The position numbers were made by a program, and so were the translations under genes. A DNA stretch of 64,000 nucleotides, from the NCBI GenBank assembly GCA_019009955.1, contig CM032233.1, positions 115,574,501 to 115,638,500 of the forward strand, given 5' to 3'. Source of the stretch: Riptortus pedestris (taxonomy: Eukaryota > Arthropoda > Insecta > Hemiptera > Alydidae). This document shows positions 31,549 through 43,301 of the stretch, piece after piece. A model generated the notes under the pieces. That model searched no databases. It saw only the letters and a list, made by a program, of their open reading frames with translations, and was not told the DNA's origin. Position 1 is the first letter of the stretch; each line of letters opens with the position of its first letter.

Positions 31549-31766
31549 GTAAGTTTCAGTGTCATAAAAAAGCTATAGGTTTATATACAAATTAATCTGA
31601 GAAGTAAGAGAAGCTCGCATAACATGGAAAGCATTCACAACAGCTGTAAATTATTCAATGTACTTATTAATTCAATATGTCAAAATTACTTGGTTAAGAT
31701 AAGGATCGAATACACAAATATGGATACAAAGGTGTATTCAAACATTTGTTGTAGGCACTGATACTT

Positions 31767-31950
31767 CATTGGCAACTGAACTATCTACTTAACTTGTTGA
31801 TGGTGGCTGTCGAAGGGATTCGACAGTAGTGCCCTTTCCAAAGTGGCAGCTGTCGATGACCCCTCGACACCTGTTAGTGCTGTTTCAATTCTTTCTGTAT
31901 CCGTCTAGCTAACTGGAATGATTTTACCTCTTCCCACTCAGTTGCCAATG
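31767..31950. mobile_element. Small MITE-like element
   Basis: Perfect 13-bp inverted ends, CATTGGCAACTGA and TCAGTTGCCAATG, enclose about 160 bp that includes a small foldback (GCTGTCGAAGGGATTCGACAG region near 31807). The right end is followed by TG and then TTAA, which could point to a piggyBac-type target, but the left flank does not show TTAA. The superfamily is uncertain. Confidence 0.5.
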
Positions 31951-32192
31951 TGTTAAGGGCATCTTCTAAAAAAGATCTAACTGACCAAAATTAACATGTG
32001 CAATTTTCAGTGTCCTTTCTCAAGTAATCTGACTGGCGCTGTTTCTTATAGGTCAAATTTAAAACTTTTTATGGTTTAATAAGACGGTGGGAGTCAACAG
32101 CCATTGGAAAAATATTATATTCCTTTACGAAAAAATGTTTTTCTTCTTGTTGAAAACTTTTAGTGATTAATATTTTTTTTTTCTTATTAAAG

Positions 32193-32342
32193 GGCTCATT
32201 TTCCTGTGGTGGCTGTAAAAATGGATACATAGGCAATCAAACAGTTGGATGCCACAGCTCTCCTGGATTATGTCCAGATGGGACTCACTGTGATCAAAAT
32301 GCAGACTGTATTAAAACAACATATGATAGATACACGTGTAAG
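32193..32342 (+). CDS. Thrombospondin exon: rest of EGF-like 5, most of EGF-like 6
   Basis: Acceptor TTCTTATTAAAG and donor GTGTGT bound 50 codons in phase 0: GSFSCGGCKNGYIGNQTVGC, then CPDGTHCDQNADCIK and DRYTCK. The N-linked glycosylation sequon Asn-Gln-Thr in GNQT lies in the EGF loop. The exon ends just before the last two cysteines of module 6, which the next exon supplies. An in-frame read-through past the donor soon meets stops, consistent with a true intron. Confidence 0.93.
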
Positions 32343-32726
32343 GTGTGTATAAACAATTATATGCTTTTCATATATTCTAAAAACAAAACAAAAACATATA
32401 ATAATTACAAACAAAAATTATAAAAATATTAGATAGGAAGGTTTCCATTACCTTCCCAGTTTATGACATTAAACAACTGATAATAAACCTAACGCTCAAA
32501 TCAAAAATAATAATTGTTGGTGTATCAAAAAATAATATCGGTTTAGTTTATTCTTTAATTTATGCATGGTTCTGTCTGACCCCATAACAGTCAGGCATAA
32601 CTGAATGTGCATAAATTCGATTGCATACAAGTAGGAGCATAAAAATCGATAGTCTAATCGAATTATATTTTATAAATTAAATTATTAGTACAAAAAATGG
32701 CTTTGTTAAAAGTATTCTTATTACAG

Positions 32727-32831
32727 TGCAAAGTTGGCTGGGCTGGTGATGGAAGAACTTGTGCTCCTGACAGAGATTTAGATGGTTGGCCAGACTATGA
32801 CCTGCGTTGTTCAGACTCAAGATGTCGCAAG
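32727..32831 (+). CDS. Thrombospondin exon: end of EGF-like 6, start of type 3 repeats
   Basis: Acceptor TTCTTATTACAG and donor GTAAGA bound 35 codons: [12 protein letters not shown], then [20 protein letters not shown] and CRK. The DxDLDGWPD motif is the first unit of the type 3 calcium-binding repeats that wrap around the C-terminal lectin-like domain of every thrombospondin. It is the last thrombospondin exon visible. The donor is good and the frame is open, so the protein cannot end here; the remaining type 3 repeats and the C-terminal domain must lie further downstream or be lost to a rearrangement or assembly error. Confidence 0.95.
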
Positions 32832-35782
32832 GTAAGAAACAAATTTAGAAATCTTATGCTATGAAACTTTGGATCTTAAGAATATTATTCTATTAAAATG
32901 TTAACTATTTGAGTTCACCAAGTGTGTCTTATAAGCTGCTTCAGACTTCAGATTTCATTGATAGAGAACATTCTACCCCTTTTTGATAAAAATAACTAAC
33001 CATTTCTATTACTTAAAGATGGTGAATCTAATAGATAAATGTTGGAAAAATATTTTTTTTTATTTTATGAAATCTAAAATGATTTACTTATAACTCATGG
33101 TTAATTTTACTCTCATTGCCATTAAACCGATTCTATAAAATAAATGAAAAACAAACAAAACAGTTTAATGTATAGTGAAGAGAAAAAATGATGAGAACTG
33201 GAGGAAGCAAACTACTTACAGCAATTTATTAATTGTGATAGCATAATATGCATGCAGCTAAAATATCATATTTGATTTTAGGAATATTCCATTGAGGAAT
33301 ATTATTGAAGTAATTTATACCAAATTAGTATGGGTCAAGCCCTGGCATCATTCTTTATCTTACCTATAATATTACTTGGTAGTAAATAAACATTCATTTA
33401 GTTAATCTGTTGATTATTATTACTTAATCAGATAAATAGTATATAATGCGCTTCATAACATGAAATGTCATATCAATAATATATATATTTTTTTTTAATT
33501 CTGAGTAAACTTACTTAATATATAGAAAAATTGAGACCCTTAATTCACAGGGCATGAAATAAATCCATTGGAATAGTTATGAGGCTCTTTCATAGAATAA
33601 ATGAAAATAATTCCAAAGCTGTGTGAAAGAACAGTTCACTACATGAAATAGAAGGTAGTGTATAGGGAAAAGTTTTATTGTAGGCTCATTTACAAATCTG
33701 GTAGCCCTGGTTGCATCTAATGTCAATGGCAAGAGATGATTACAGGAATAAATAACTACTGAAAAAGCACGAGGTGAGTGACAGAAAACCTATTTTGAAC
33801 AAGTACTTGAAGACGCACCATATATAGTTACAGAGAGACTAGCTGGTGAGATCTGACTTGGAAACGGAATCAAGCGTACAACAACAAAATCTCTCAGGGG
33901 TAGCTGAATATTATTGGTTCAATAATCAACTTTAAACCATTTAATACGAAACACAAGGTGTTGGTGTAAAGCACAGATAAAATGTTGGCATGATTGTATA
34001 CATCAAAAGAGAAATAAATGTTTTTAACAAAAAAAATCTGAAAACATTCATTTACAACCAATCTGCCATTTTATTTTTACTTTTTTCTACCAAGCCATTT
34101 CTATTTCTAGTAAATGAAGCTCTTAGGGGTCCTCATCAGCTCTTTTTTACTTAGTAAAACTAAAATTACTTTTTTGATTATGAATAAAAACTTAATAATT
34201 TGATATACCCGTAAATATACATTTTTGAAGTTTTCATGGTGTCTTTCTATCATTCAAGGAAGATTGAAACTAGTGAAACGTTCATAATGGAATTTTGGAG
34301 AAATGTGTAGTTTGTTAGGAAAATTCTGGGAGTTTAAATTGAAGAAGGTTGTTGTAGTTGGTACTTTTCACCAATTACAACAATGGTACTTCTAACATTA
34401 TTTAAATATTTAACTGGGAGTGTGATTTTTCTGTGCCATGGAAGGAAAGGAGATATTACTTGAAGGATTCTTAAACAATTAAATCTGATAATAGCTCTTG
34501 ATGAAATTTGAGTCGTATGTATGATTCCCACTGGTGGAGTCTATATGTGGTAGAAATATATGGTATCGTGAAGGCTTAACTAATTCCAATCCTTAATCCA
34601 CCCTGCCAGAGATTAAAGACCACTTTTTAAAAACCTGTCAAGATTAGATTAATGGACATATATTTAATACTAAACAGGTTGTGTTGCCATCCTTTTCTAG
34701 GCAACTCAAGGCTTCCAAATAAAATTAAATTGGAAATGAATTTTAGTTACCCAAGATTCATATTTCCCTTTTTCTAAGAGCACTAAAACCTATTATAATC
34801 CCTACAAGACTGATTTCTAAAAATTGAAAACTGTTAGACTTCAAAACTCGTCATAGTTCAGTCCAGGAGCTTTCAAATCATACAACCCAACCTTAAATAT
34901 TCAGATTCTCAGGTTGGGGTGACTTGAACCCATGTATTTGGTGCAGTTTTAAGTGAGCCCAAAAAGGTTAGGTCCTACAATACATTTTCAATATCAGTAA
35001 TGGAGCAAAAGATAGCAAGGGTAGATTTCCGACTCATCTTCAAGCTGTTGTTATTCTTAATAGACTATGATAATGATTTTTAAGTAGGGGGTTGGTTCCT
35101 TGGATTATATAATGCTATTGTCAAATCTGTTGAAACTTCTCTAAATTACTAGCTGAATCGAGTACACCAAGCAAGTGTTTCGATGTGAGGGCAGCACTTT
35201 TGACAGGATTGAAAATGGTTCCCTCACATTGGAAGTACTTGTCATGCGTATTTGACGATCAGCCAGTAATGACATGACAGCCCTTTATAACAGTTTTTCA
35301 TATTACTATACCCCCAAGGAATGAGGTATTTGATGTTTTCAAAAAATGACTCCTAGTCCTCCTTCTTCCTCTAAACCAAATAATATTACCTTCAAATACA
35401 TTTGTATATTAAATGTCTGATGAAATTATTGTATCTTAAGATATGCCCAAGATGCTTCACCTTCCCTTTATACATGGCTATGAGAAGAGTTTTACTTCCA
35501 CTTACCTCATTTAGAATTTGGAGAACTTAGAATGTAGTATTTCTTTTGTGTCAAACTTCTTCTAGTGCTTCTACAGTAAATCCATAGTTCTAGTGTTTCT
35601 AATTGATTATATTCCCTTTTGTAATGAGTCTATATTTCATATAGACATATTATTTATCATTATAACTGTTTTCTCTACTGCATTTAAATTGTTTCATTTG
35701 AAAGTGATTTATGATCCATTCTAATGTGTCGGATCAATAAATGCCATAGAACATAATTCATATTTTTTTTTTTATTTTTATA

Positions 35783-35784
<2 letters not shown>
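32832..35784. other. Long AT-rich stretch without recognised exons
   Basis: No type 3 repeat codons (the Asp-x-Asp-x-Asp-Gly and Asp-Asn-Cys patterns) were seen here. The only repeat recognised is a block at 35115-35290 related to 45895-45990 and to the hairpin at 63772, including CGATCAGCCAGTAATGAC. The stretch is presumably intron if the thrombospondin gene continues. Confidence 0.5.

Positions 35785-35832
<48 letters not shown>
35785..35832. repeat. (TA)n microsatellite
   Basis: This TA tract abuts the 5' end of the Helitron-like element, as at 8278-8315. Confidence 0.9.
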
Positions 35833-35835
<3 letters not shown>

Positions 35836-36886
35836 GTAACCTCTGTCTGTACATTGATTTTTTTCGCGAAATTTCACGATAACTTTTCGTTTCACATGTC
35901 ATAGACACCATATCTGCATTTTGTTTCTTTCGTGTATGTTTGTTTGTTTGTTACCTTTTCACGCATAAACGGCTGAACCGAATTTTATGAAACATGGTAT
36001 ATATATTACTACTAACCCAACTTAGACTTTAGGCTATATTAATTTTCTCTGAGACGAACAGGAGTGGGGGTTATAAGGGAAGCCTGAAATTAAAAATAGC
36101 GATATTTCGTTTTCTATTGGTTTTTCGGCAAATATGCACAGAACTAAAGTTGTTTATTTTGTTATTTAGAGTAACTTCTGTTATATACACTTTTGTCGTA
36201 TACCGAAGTTTAAATGCGTTATACGCTAAAAATTATAGCGGGAGTCAACAATATTATTTGCCAAAAAAGACTCAACCGAACTAAATAAAACTCGGTATGT
36301 GTATTAGCAGTGAGGCCTTCATTATAATAAGCCATACCAACATTTCTATGGACGGGCAGGAGTGGGGGTTATAAGCGAAGCCTAAAATTAAAAATAGCGA
36401 TATTTCGTTTCCTATTGGTTTTTCCGCAAATATAAACATAACAAAAGTTGTTTATTTTGTTATTTGGAGTAACTTTTGTTATATACACTTTTGTCGTATA
36501 CCTAAGTGTAAATGAGTTATACGTTAAAACTTAAGCGGGCACTAACGGCTGAACCGAACTTAACAAAACTCGGTATGTCAATTAGCATTAATTCTTCCAT
36601 GATTATAAGTTATATTAAAATTTTTAGGTTCGAACGGGAGGGGGGTTATAAGGGAGGCCTGAAATAAAAATTCACCATATTTACATGTATAAGAGACGGG
36701 AAATATAAAAATATCGAAGACTGTGAAGAATTATCAAACAAATAATTCTATTATTAGCAAATCACCGGCAACGACGGGTATCAATCCTAAACACTGGAAT
36801 ATTGTGCAATGTAAAGCCTGCTAAAAAATACCATCACCATTCAGCCTCAAATGAATTCCCGGGCGAAGCCGGGTATCTGAGCTAGT
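35831..36886 (+). mobile_element. Helitron-like element, best 3' end
   Basis: The same 5' region as at 8316 (AAATTGTAACCTCTGTCTGT, later a GTTT run) is followed by three tandem units with GAGTGGGGGTTATAAG near 36063 and 36360 and GGAGGGGGGTTATAAGG near 36643. The 3' end is the textbook Helitron form: hairpin CCCGGGCGAAGCCGGG at 36858-36873, then a short spacer and CTAG followed by T. It has no terminal inverted repeats, no visible target duplication, and no Rep/helicase coding. It is about 1.05 kb long. Confidence 0.8.
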
Positions 36887-37609
36887 AATAAACTAAAAAG
36901 GTTTTACAAAAATCTTCTATGTTTTTAATAGTTACAAAGAAACTTACAATTTTTTATTTTTCCACATCTAACTCTCCTCCCCATTGACGATTTTGAACAT
37001 AAGGGGAGTTGCACAACTAGATGTTATAATACTCCTATTTTGAAATTTCAAAATTATAAGGGTAGTTATTCTTGAGTAATGGGAATACACATCACACTGG
37101 AACCAGTCAAAATGTCTGGGAGGATCAAAGTGGATAATTCTGTTGAAATGTAAAAACCGAAGTTTTCGACAATACAATGCTTCATTAACTTCATGCAACA
37201 AATTAAAAAAGGAGGGACCTATCTTCAGCTTAGGCACACATGACTTAATCACTTCTATTCATTTTGAGTGGAAAACATGTACTAGTTGCTCCACATGCAA
37301 CACTAAACTTGTGATGAGCAACAACAGTTAATGACTCCAAAGCTCTACCAATAGTAGTGTGTGTGTGTGTTCGTGTGTATGGATTTGCATGAGCTTATGC
37401 ATGTGTATTACTATTTATTTTTGTACTTCGTGACTTAGAATGAACTCAGGTTCCATAATAAAAAATCAAGATTTTGTATTTCTAACCACAATCTATATTT
37501 ACAAAACAAACATACATTAGATTATATCATTAAATAATAAATATAATATAAATATATAAAACTTAAATTAATGAACATACTACCAACAATCTAAATTATA
37601 CAGAGTGCC
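36887..37609. other. AT-rich stretch, no gene
   Basis: No gene is recognised. Part of it (about 37110-37170) resembles a piece of intron near 27520-27560. A short GT run lies at 37359-37374. Confidence 0.4.
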
Positions 37610-38520
37610 CCAAGTTGCATGCCAATCCCCTTAAAATAATTGTGACCCCTGAAGAATCTTTTCAGTCCATATTCAACCTCCTAACCTTCTCCAGTACTTA
37701 CCTCTCCAGGGACCATAGCTTTGGAATTTCTAATGGAATGTCATACTATTTATGACGGATTCTTGTAGAAAATCAAATTTTAAAACGAGTTTATATCAAT
37801 GTTTTCAAGTTTTCTATTTGACGCTTCCTTTAGATGTAAAATCAAAAAACACGTTTTTTAACATAAATGAAATGGTATATTTTATTGAAAAACACTGAAA
37901 AAAGACAGTATCTGAAATCTCTTTCAGCACTTAATATTTCTGCGAATGAAATTGAATTTATTGCCGATTTTATTTTACATGTCTTCAATATTCTGCGACC
38001 TGTTCTAGTAGACGATGTTTTTGACCCTCCCCCATAGAAAATATTCCATTACTGTCAGATACGGTGATCTGGGTGGCCAATCAATGCACAAGCTGTGAAG
38101 GATACTGCGTTAGGGAAACATTACTCTTATTGTTGCCCGAACGGTGATTAAGAAGTGGGAAGGACACTCGTTGAGCTGCAGCCACATTTAATGTTTTTGC
38201 CTTAGGGGCATGTGTTTTATTAAATTTAGAAATTCTTCATTTAGAAAGCAGTTGAAGACTGCACCATTTAATTTTTCATCTGGTAAGGATGCTGTACCTG
38301 ACCATGGAGGGAATAAGCTGTAAGATGGCCCGTAGCACTATCTCGCCATGCCAATGATGGGAATTCCCTTCGGCTAGGATGGCAGCGGTCTGGAAATCTC
38401 TGCTCATAAACATGCAGCAGCATTACTCATTTGGCCCTCCCTGAACAACAGCAACATATCAACGAGCGTGTTGTAAGCTCCCAGTTTGGGGCTAAAGTTG
38501 TTTGGTCTAGGGGAAGAACT
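37610..38520 (-). pseudogene. DDE transposase pseudogene (mariner/IS630-like, arthropod type)
   Basis: On the - strand, fragments in changing frames read MWLQLNECPSHF, then IDWPPRSPYLTVMEYFLWGR and VKNIVY. These correspond to the well-known arthropod transposase signature M-W-(x)-Q-x-D-G-A-P-x-H-F ... I-x-W-P-P-R-S-P-D-L-T-P-x-D-F-F-L-W-G. The second catalytic Asp is changed (Asp-Gly-Ala to Asn-Glu-Cys) and the Asp of SPDLTP is Tyr. In-frame stops and frameshifts occur both upstream and downstream. The N-terminal half is not recognisable and no terminal repeats were found. It is an old, inactive copy. Confidence 0.65.
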
Positions 38521-39051
38521 AAGGGTTAACTGTAAACTATCCCAAAAGGATTTAATTACTTTCATCCCTGAACACATACAGTTTCATTAGCCTAGAAAAC
38601 TATTATTTAACATTATGTAGAAAGAATTGTTCCATTTCCTGTGCCATCTGAGTCCCCCTCCCCTGGAGAATAATAATGAGAGATGTATTATAAATAGAGT
38701 GTCCAAAATTAAAAAAAAATTATAAATTGTAATTTTTAGAGAGAAAAGAACCCCTTGATAATGAGCTAGAGAGTTTGAAACACATTATGGATTAATAAAT
38801 AAATAAGATGTTTTAAGGAAGGTTTTTGTTCTTTGACCCAGTAAGGGTGTATTTTCAAATTATATTATTATCTATAGTGAACCCTGTGTGGCTAATGGCA
38901 GTCGACTGGGAGTTGAGTATGTGATGAGGTCACCACACGGCTGGTCTACTGTTTGTGACCCCTACTATCTGTAGGCCGGGACTGGCAGTAAAGGAGAAAG
39001 ATATCTTCTACAGCTGGTCCATTGTCTAGCCAGTGAGCAGGTAATAATAAA
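38521..39051. other. AT-rich stretch, no gene
   Basis: Nothing coding is recognised. A more GC-rich section (38880-39030) just before the HINE-like element contains short inverted motifs such as CTGTGTGGC and CCACACGGC, but I cannot assign it. Confidence 0.4.
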
Positions 39052-39297
39052 GTCCGTCATACAGGGGCAGCGTAAACTAAGCAGATTTCCCATGTGAAGT
39101 TTTACAATATAGAAATCTGCATACTGGTAATAATTAACACCACCGTGAGTAAATACAAACGGTCATGAGAAATCTTTCAGTTATTTTTAATAAGCTCCCA
39201 ACGGGAACGGCATCTGAATTGTAAACAAATAGGTCTGCCAACCACTCAGAGCTGAACAGATAGATACACATATTCTTCACCGGATGAAAAACAATTA

Positions 39298-39328
<31 letters not shown>

Positions 39329-40017
39329 CTGAATATAACATATTAACTTTATTGCAAACAATGTACTATATCTAGTACTGCAATTTATAATGAATCAGAA
39401 TAACTTATATTTTAATAACTCTATTTTAGTAGTATAAGAACTAAAGAAGAGAGGGGGGGGGGTCAACAGAACGTATTTGCATATATCTCACAAAGTAAAA
39501 GGTTACCGGAGCCCCTAAACCAATTTCACCAGTGCCGAACAGTTACAGAAACAGCCAAAAACTAGTTCGTCTGTTTCCATGGACAAAACTGACAATAGAT
39601 GATCTCATCTCGTCTGTTATCCCTACACACTTAATAAAAATGCAAATACCTCGGTTAATATTAAAGATAGAAAATAAATTTATATAACAATATTTATAGT
39701 AAATTTAATTTTCGAAAATCCTCCCCTCTAACACCCCCCCCCTCCCACTGGTCCAATTTCAGCCATTAACGAACTTGATCTTTTTTTTACATATGATGGC
39801 GTTTTTACATAAAACATTTAAATATTGAGTTTGGTAATGATCACGCAAAAATTGTGACTGCTAGAGCGTTAACAGACAAATATATATAAATTTTGAACGG
39901 ACCTCATTTTCTTCATCTCCTGAGTAGGATCAATGGACATTTGAAGAAAATTTTCGAAAATCGTGTCATGAGTACGACCTCAATAGCTGATTTTCCTTAA
40001 GGAAAATCTGCTAAAAG
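39052..40017 (+). mobile_element. HINE-like element, long variant, complete
   Basis: It runs from GTCCGTCATACAGGGGCAGC to TTTTCCTTAAGGAAAATC and TGCTAAAA. It has the long-variant block with a short TA tract at 39300-39328 (a second microsatellite site), a C-rich tract near 39735, and only a short TA run at the usual position near 39880. At about 966 bp it is nearly the same length as the copy at 14861. Confidence 0.85.
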
Positions 40018-40204
40018 GGTTGACTCTTGACCCAATAGTAGATAGAGGGATTAATCCTGGGTGTGAAAATGAGCACTTTGGCTCCAATAGGGTCTCGGGG
40101 GTTTGGCCTGCTGAAGTACTAGGGTCTTCTCTACTTCAGTATAGATAGGGTCTTCCCTGTCAACTAAATAAGCAGTGGACCCACCTACATTTCAGGATTC
40201 TGTC

Positions 40205-40350
40205 AGAATCCTCGCAAGGGCTGAAGTCAGAGTCGAAGTCCTTGGCATCTGACAGCAGTAAGTCAAAGTCGTCATCATCCACCAGTGGTGCCTACAGCAC
40301 ATCCAATAATTCTTCAGATGACCACAGATGAGGACCTTCCTATTAGACAT
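40205..40350 (-). pseudogene. Acidic coding-like fragment, possible piggyBac N-terminus
   Basis: On the - strand, a frame reads SSEELLDVL, a stop, then APLVDDDDFDLLLSDAKDFD and SDFSPCEDSD. A Met-Ser-Asn start lies just upstream in a shifted frame. Acidic Ser/Asp-rich leaders of this kind are usual in piggyBac-type transposases, but no catalytic region follows and the link is only by composition. It is interrupted by a stop and probably a frameshift. Confidence 0.3.
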
Positions 40351-40567
40351 CTGAAAATAAAAAAAAACTCATTGTATCACAAAAATGAAAGGAGAATGGA
40401 ACATCTTTGCTAAAATATATTTTATGGAAAGAAGAAAAAACTGTGTATTCCATAAAAATACCTATATAAAATTACAGACAATTTAAAAAGATTCCAAATT
40501 AATAAAATAAATAGTGTGACTGCTAGATTTTATAAAAGAATGGAAATAAATAAATTGTAGCACTGGT

Positions 40568-40775
40568 TAGCTGTGTAAGCTAGTACGATGGTTCAAATGC
40601 ATTACGTCTTAGAACTTTTAGGTAGAGTCATGGGTCGATTTCTGTTTGAACAATCAGAAGTGAAGAACTCACCAAGCAAAATCATTAGTTCCACCCTACC
40701 TAGAATAGGGAGGAGATAAGCTGTATATAACCCATTCCAATTAGCCTTAGTTGCATTAAGTTTAACATAACAAAA
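40568..40775 (+). repeat. tRNA-derived SINE, degenerate
   Basis: It shares the body and tail of the SINE at 55305: a tRNA-like head (CTAGTACGATGGTTCAAATG), TTAGTTCCACCCTACC in the middle, and the tail CCAATTAGCCTTAGTTGCAT. It is more diverged than the other two long copies. Confidence 0.6.
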
Positions 40776-41249
40776 AATTGTTATTTTAACAATAAATTTG
40801 AAGAACAATAATAAATAAGCAAAATAAAATATTTCATTTTTATTAATGTAAAATCGGAATTACTTTTCATTAGATAATTGAATAATATAGTAGTTAAGTA
40901 TAAGAAATGACTATATACAAAAATCTGTAAAAGAAATAAAATTTTTCAAATAATAAAAATAACAATAAACCTAAAATAAATTATCATATTTAAAATAAAC
41001 AATATTCAATAACCATCCGTTATTTTTTTTCATTTAATTTTATATCGATTTTAAAAACACTAAAATTAAATTAATTATAACTGTTTTGTAAAATCAGGTT
41101 TGGCCTGTGATTAAAGATGTTTACAAATCTGTAGTAATTAATATATTATCAGTTCATTTGTTGGAAAATTCAGAAATGATATACCCCATTAAAAAAAAGA
41201 AAAAAAAAGGCCACAATGAAAACCAACCCAGTAATAGAACTTCCAAATA

Positions 41250-41600
41250 AGAAAAGGATTTTGAAATTCATAATATTAATCTTCTAAAAGAGCAGATATA
41301 AATTGAGATAAAGACAGAAGTTCCTGAAGAAAGATATTTAATCCATTCAAGACTAGTAATTACTTCCATAACAGCAGTTGGGTGGGGCTGGTGAACCGAA
41401 AGCCACATTTGTGACAAGGTCATTTTTTGCTTTGGAACATTTGGCCACAGTGATGAACAGCTTGGCACAATGCCCAGTATCAATCTGTGTAATGTCTAGT
41501 TCATCTCCTAGCTGCTACAACTCTCGAACATGCAGTTTGAGGCTTTTGAATAGAATTTTCCTCTCCTTTCCTCCTGACAGTACATAGGCTACCTGGAAAC
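41250..41600 (-). other. Coding-like stretch, unrecognised
   Basis: On the - strand one frame reads protein-like for about 90 codons with one in-frame TAG: SFQVAYVLSGGKERKILFKS, then LGDELDITQIDTGHCAKLFI, then AKCSKAKNDLVTNVAFGSPA. Base composition is higher in GC than its neighbours. I do not recognise the family. The single stop suggests a decayed exon or processed pseudogene rather than a working gene. No start, splice sites or poly(A) tail are convincing. Confidence 0.3.
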
Positions 41601-41850
41601 TCTCTAAAGGGCCTATTAGCATTTCAATTTTTGTAGTGCTCAGATAAAAATTTCAATGACCTGTCCTGGGTTGAGGGATGAAGAAATAATCACAATGTTA
41701 AACTATAACAGTTTACGTTTCGTAGAAAAAAAGGGATGAAGAAATCTGCAATCCTTGGTCCGATCTTTAAACCTGCCATTGTCTGTTCTGAAGCTAGGAT
41801 AAGAAAATAGGAGTGGAAAGCTTTTTTTCCAATCAAAATGGTTAATAAAA

Positions 41851-42198
41851 AAACCCTCTTTGAATAGTTCTATGCATTCTACATGAATTATGATAAAAGT
41901 ATTAAAAACAATAATTTTAGTACAAATAGCAATATATTAATATTCTTTTAAATCATTCAAATTTGAAAAGCATGGTTTCTTTTTCAAAGAAATAAGAAAA
42001 TTGTAAAAATAATTGAAATAACTTAAGATTTCAGGTACACTAAAATAGAAGTAGTCACACCTCTGAGCTCTCATTAGTTTTATTAAGGCATGAATTATTT
42101 GGTTCATCACACCTAAATATTTGAACGAATGTCATATTTAATATATAAACATGACTTACAATTAAATATTTTTATTATGATGAAGCCATGTGCATAAT
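41851..42198 (+). repeat. Direct repeat, copy 1 (partner 46248-46594)
   Basis: About 348 bp match 46248-46594 at roughly 90% identity by eye, in the same orientation and 4.4 kb apart. Shared phrases include GAATTATGATAAAAGTATTA and CCACACCTCTGAGCTCTCAT-type sequence. It has no terminal repeats or coding potential and may be a segmental duplication or an unnamed dispersed repeat. Confidence 0.85.
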
Positions 42199-43301
42199 GG
42201 ATTTATTTTTTATATGGCAAGTTGTTAAATAAACCACCAGAATTGAGATCACTTTTTAACATAACATGAACTTCTTTAATCTCAGAAGTAAATAACAAAC
42301 ATCAATCCAAAAAAGAATTTACACATTTCTGAATAAGCCATTGAGCTTACCTTTCAGCATGCATGTTAAAATCATCCAGAACCTTTGACAAAATATAATA
42401 ATTTCTCAAATACATGTACTTAATCAAGTAAAAAATACAAGTACATCATATTTCACTAAATCATTTTTTTTTTCATTTGTAAAGTTCTATATTTTATCAA
42501 ACAATTAACAAGTGTATCAGTAATATATTATAATAAACATCCCAAAAGAGAAAGAGTGTATATAACATTCAAAACTGTGTTAATTCCTTTTATTTGTTAT
42601 CTATAGTTTTTTACATATGAGCCTTTTTTATTCATTGAAAATGTATCAATAATATGAGTATCATATACTTAGCTAATCTAACAATTACATCCTTCTACAC
42701 ATATATTTTATTTTAAATATTCCTTTTATATTCACTATAAATTAATAGCTAAAGTCCCCAAATCACATTTAATGGTGTTGAGCTTATTTTTTTTTTTAAA
42801 TTCAACATACATTCATTAGCAAACATGGCATATAACAAACAATCCATATTCATTCCACTGGTTTGTTTCTAACTTTTTTCATTTTTACGGATTTTGTGGA
42901 AGTTATACTAAAATACAGACTAATACGAAAAATATTAAATATTTTATGCATGGGGCTGCGTCAATGTAAAAAAAATACAATGCTATCAAATGACAACTTA
43001 AGTACCTTTAATCACCTTAATAGCTGCTCAACGTTCTTATTTTTTGTTGTCATCTCCATAGATCGCGTGAAATTTCATGTCCGCATTCACAAAAATTCGT
43101 CTCATGGAAAAAAAAATATTTTGAGGACATTGTCTTGGCTTGTCTTTCGTAATTATTTTTCGTACTAACCTGAAAAGCGACATAACCCCAGGCATAGATA
43201 ATGGCCTACTGACTACCCCCCAATACCCAAGGCCAATACACAGCTGTTTATACCAGATAAGATAAGGCTTGTGAGTTTAAGCCTTTCCTAGAAAAGATCA
43301 T
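42199..43301. other. AT-rich stretch, no gene
   Basis: No gene is recognised. A 101-codon open frame at 42863-43168 has the Leu/Phe/Asn/Ile composition expected of random AT-rich DNA and no recognisable domain. Confidence 0.5.

Noticed and set aside
42863..43168. + strand open frame of 101 codons
   Set aside because: Its composition is that of translated random AT-rich DNA (Phe, Leu, Ile, Asn, Lys), and no start context or splice sites support it.
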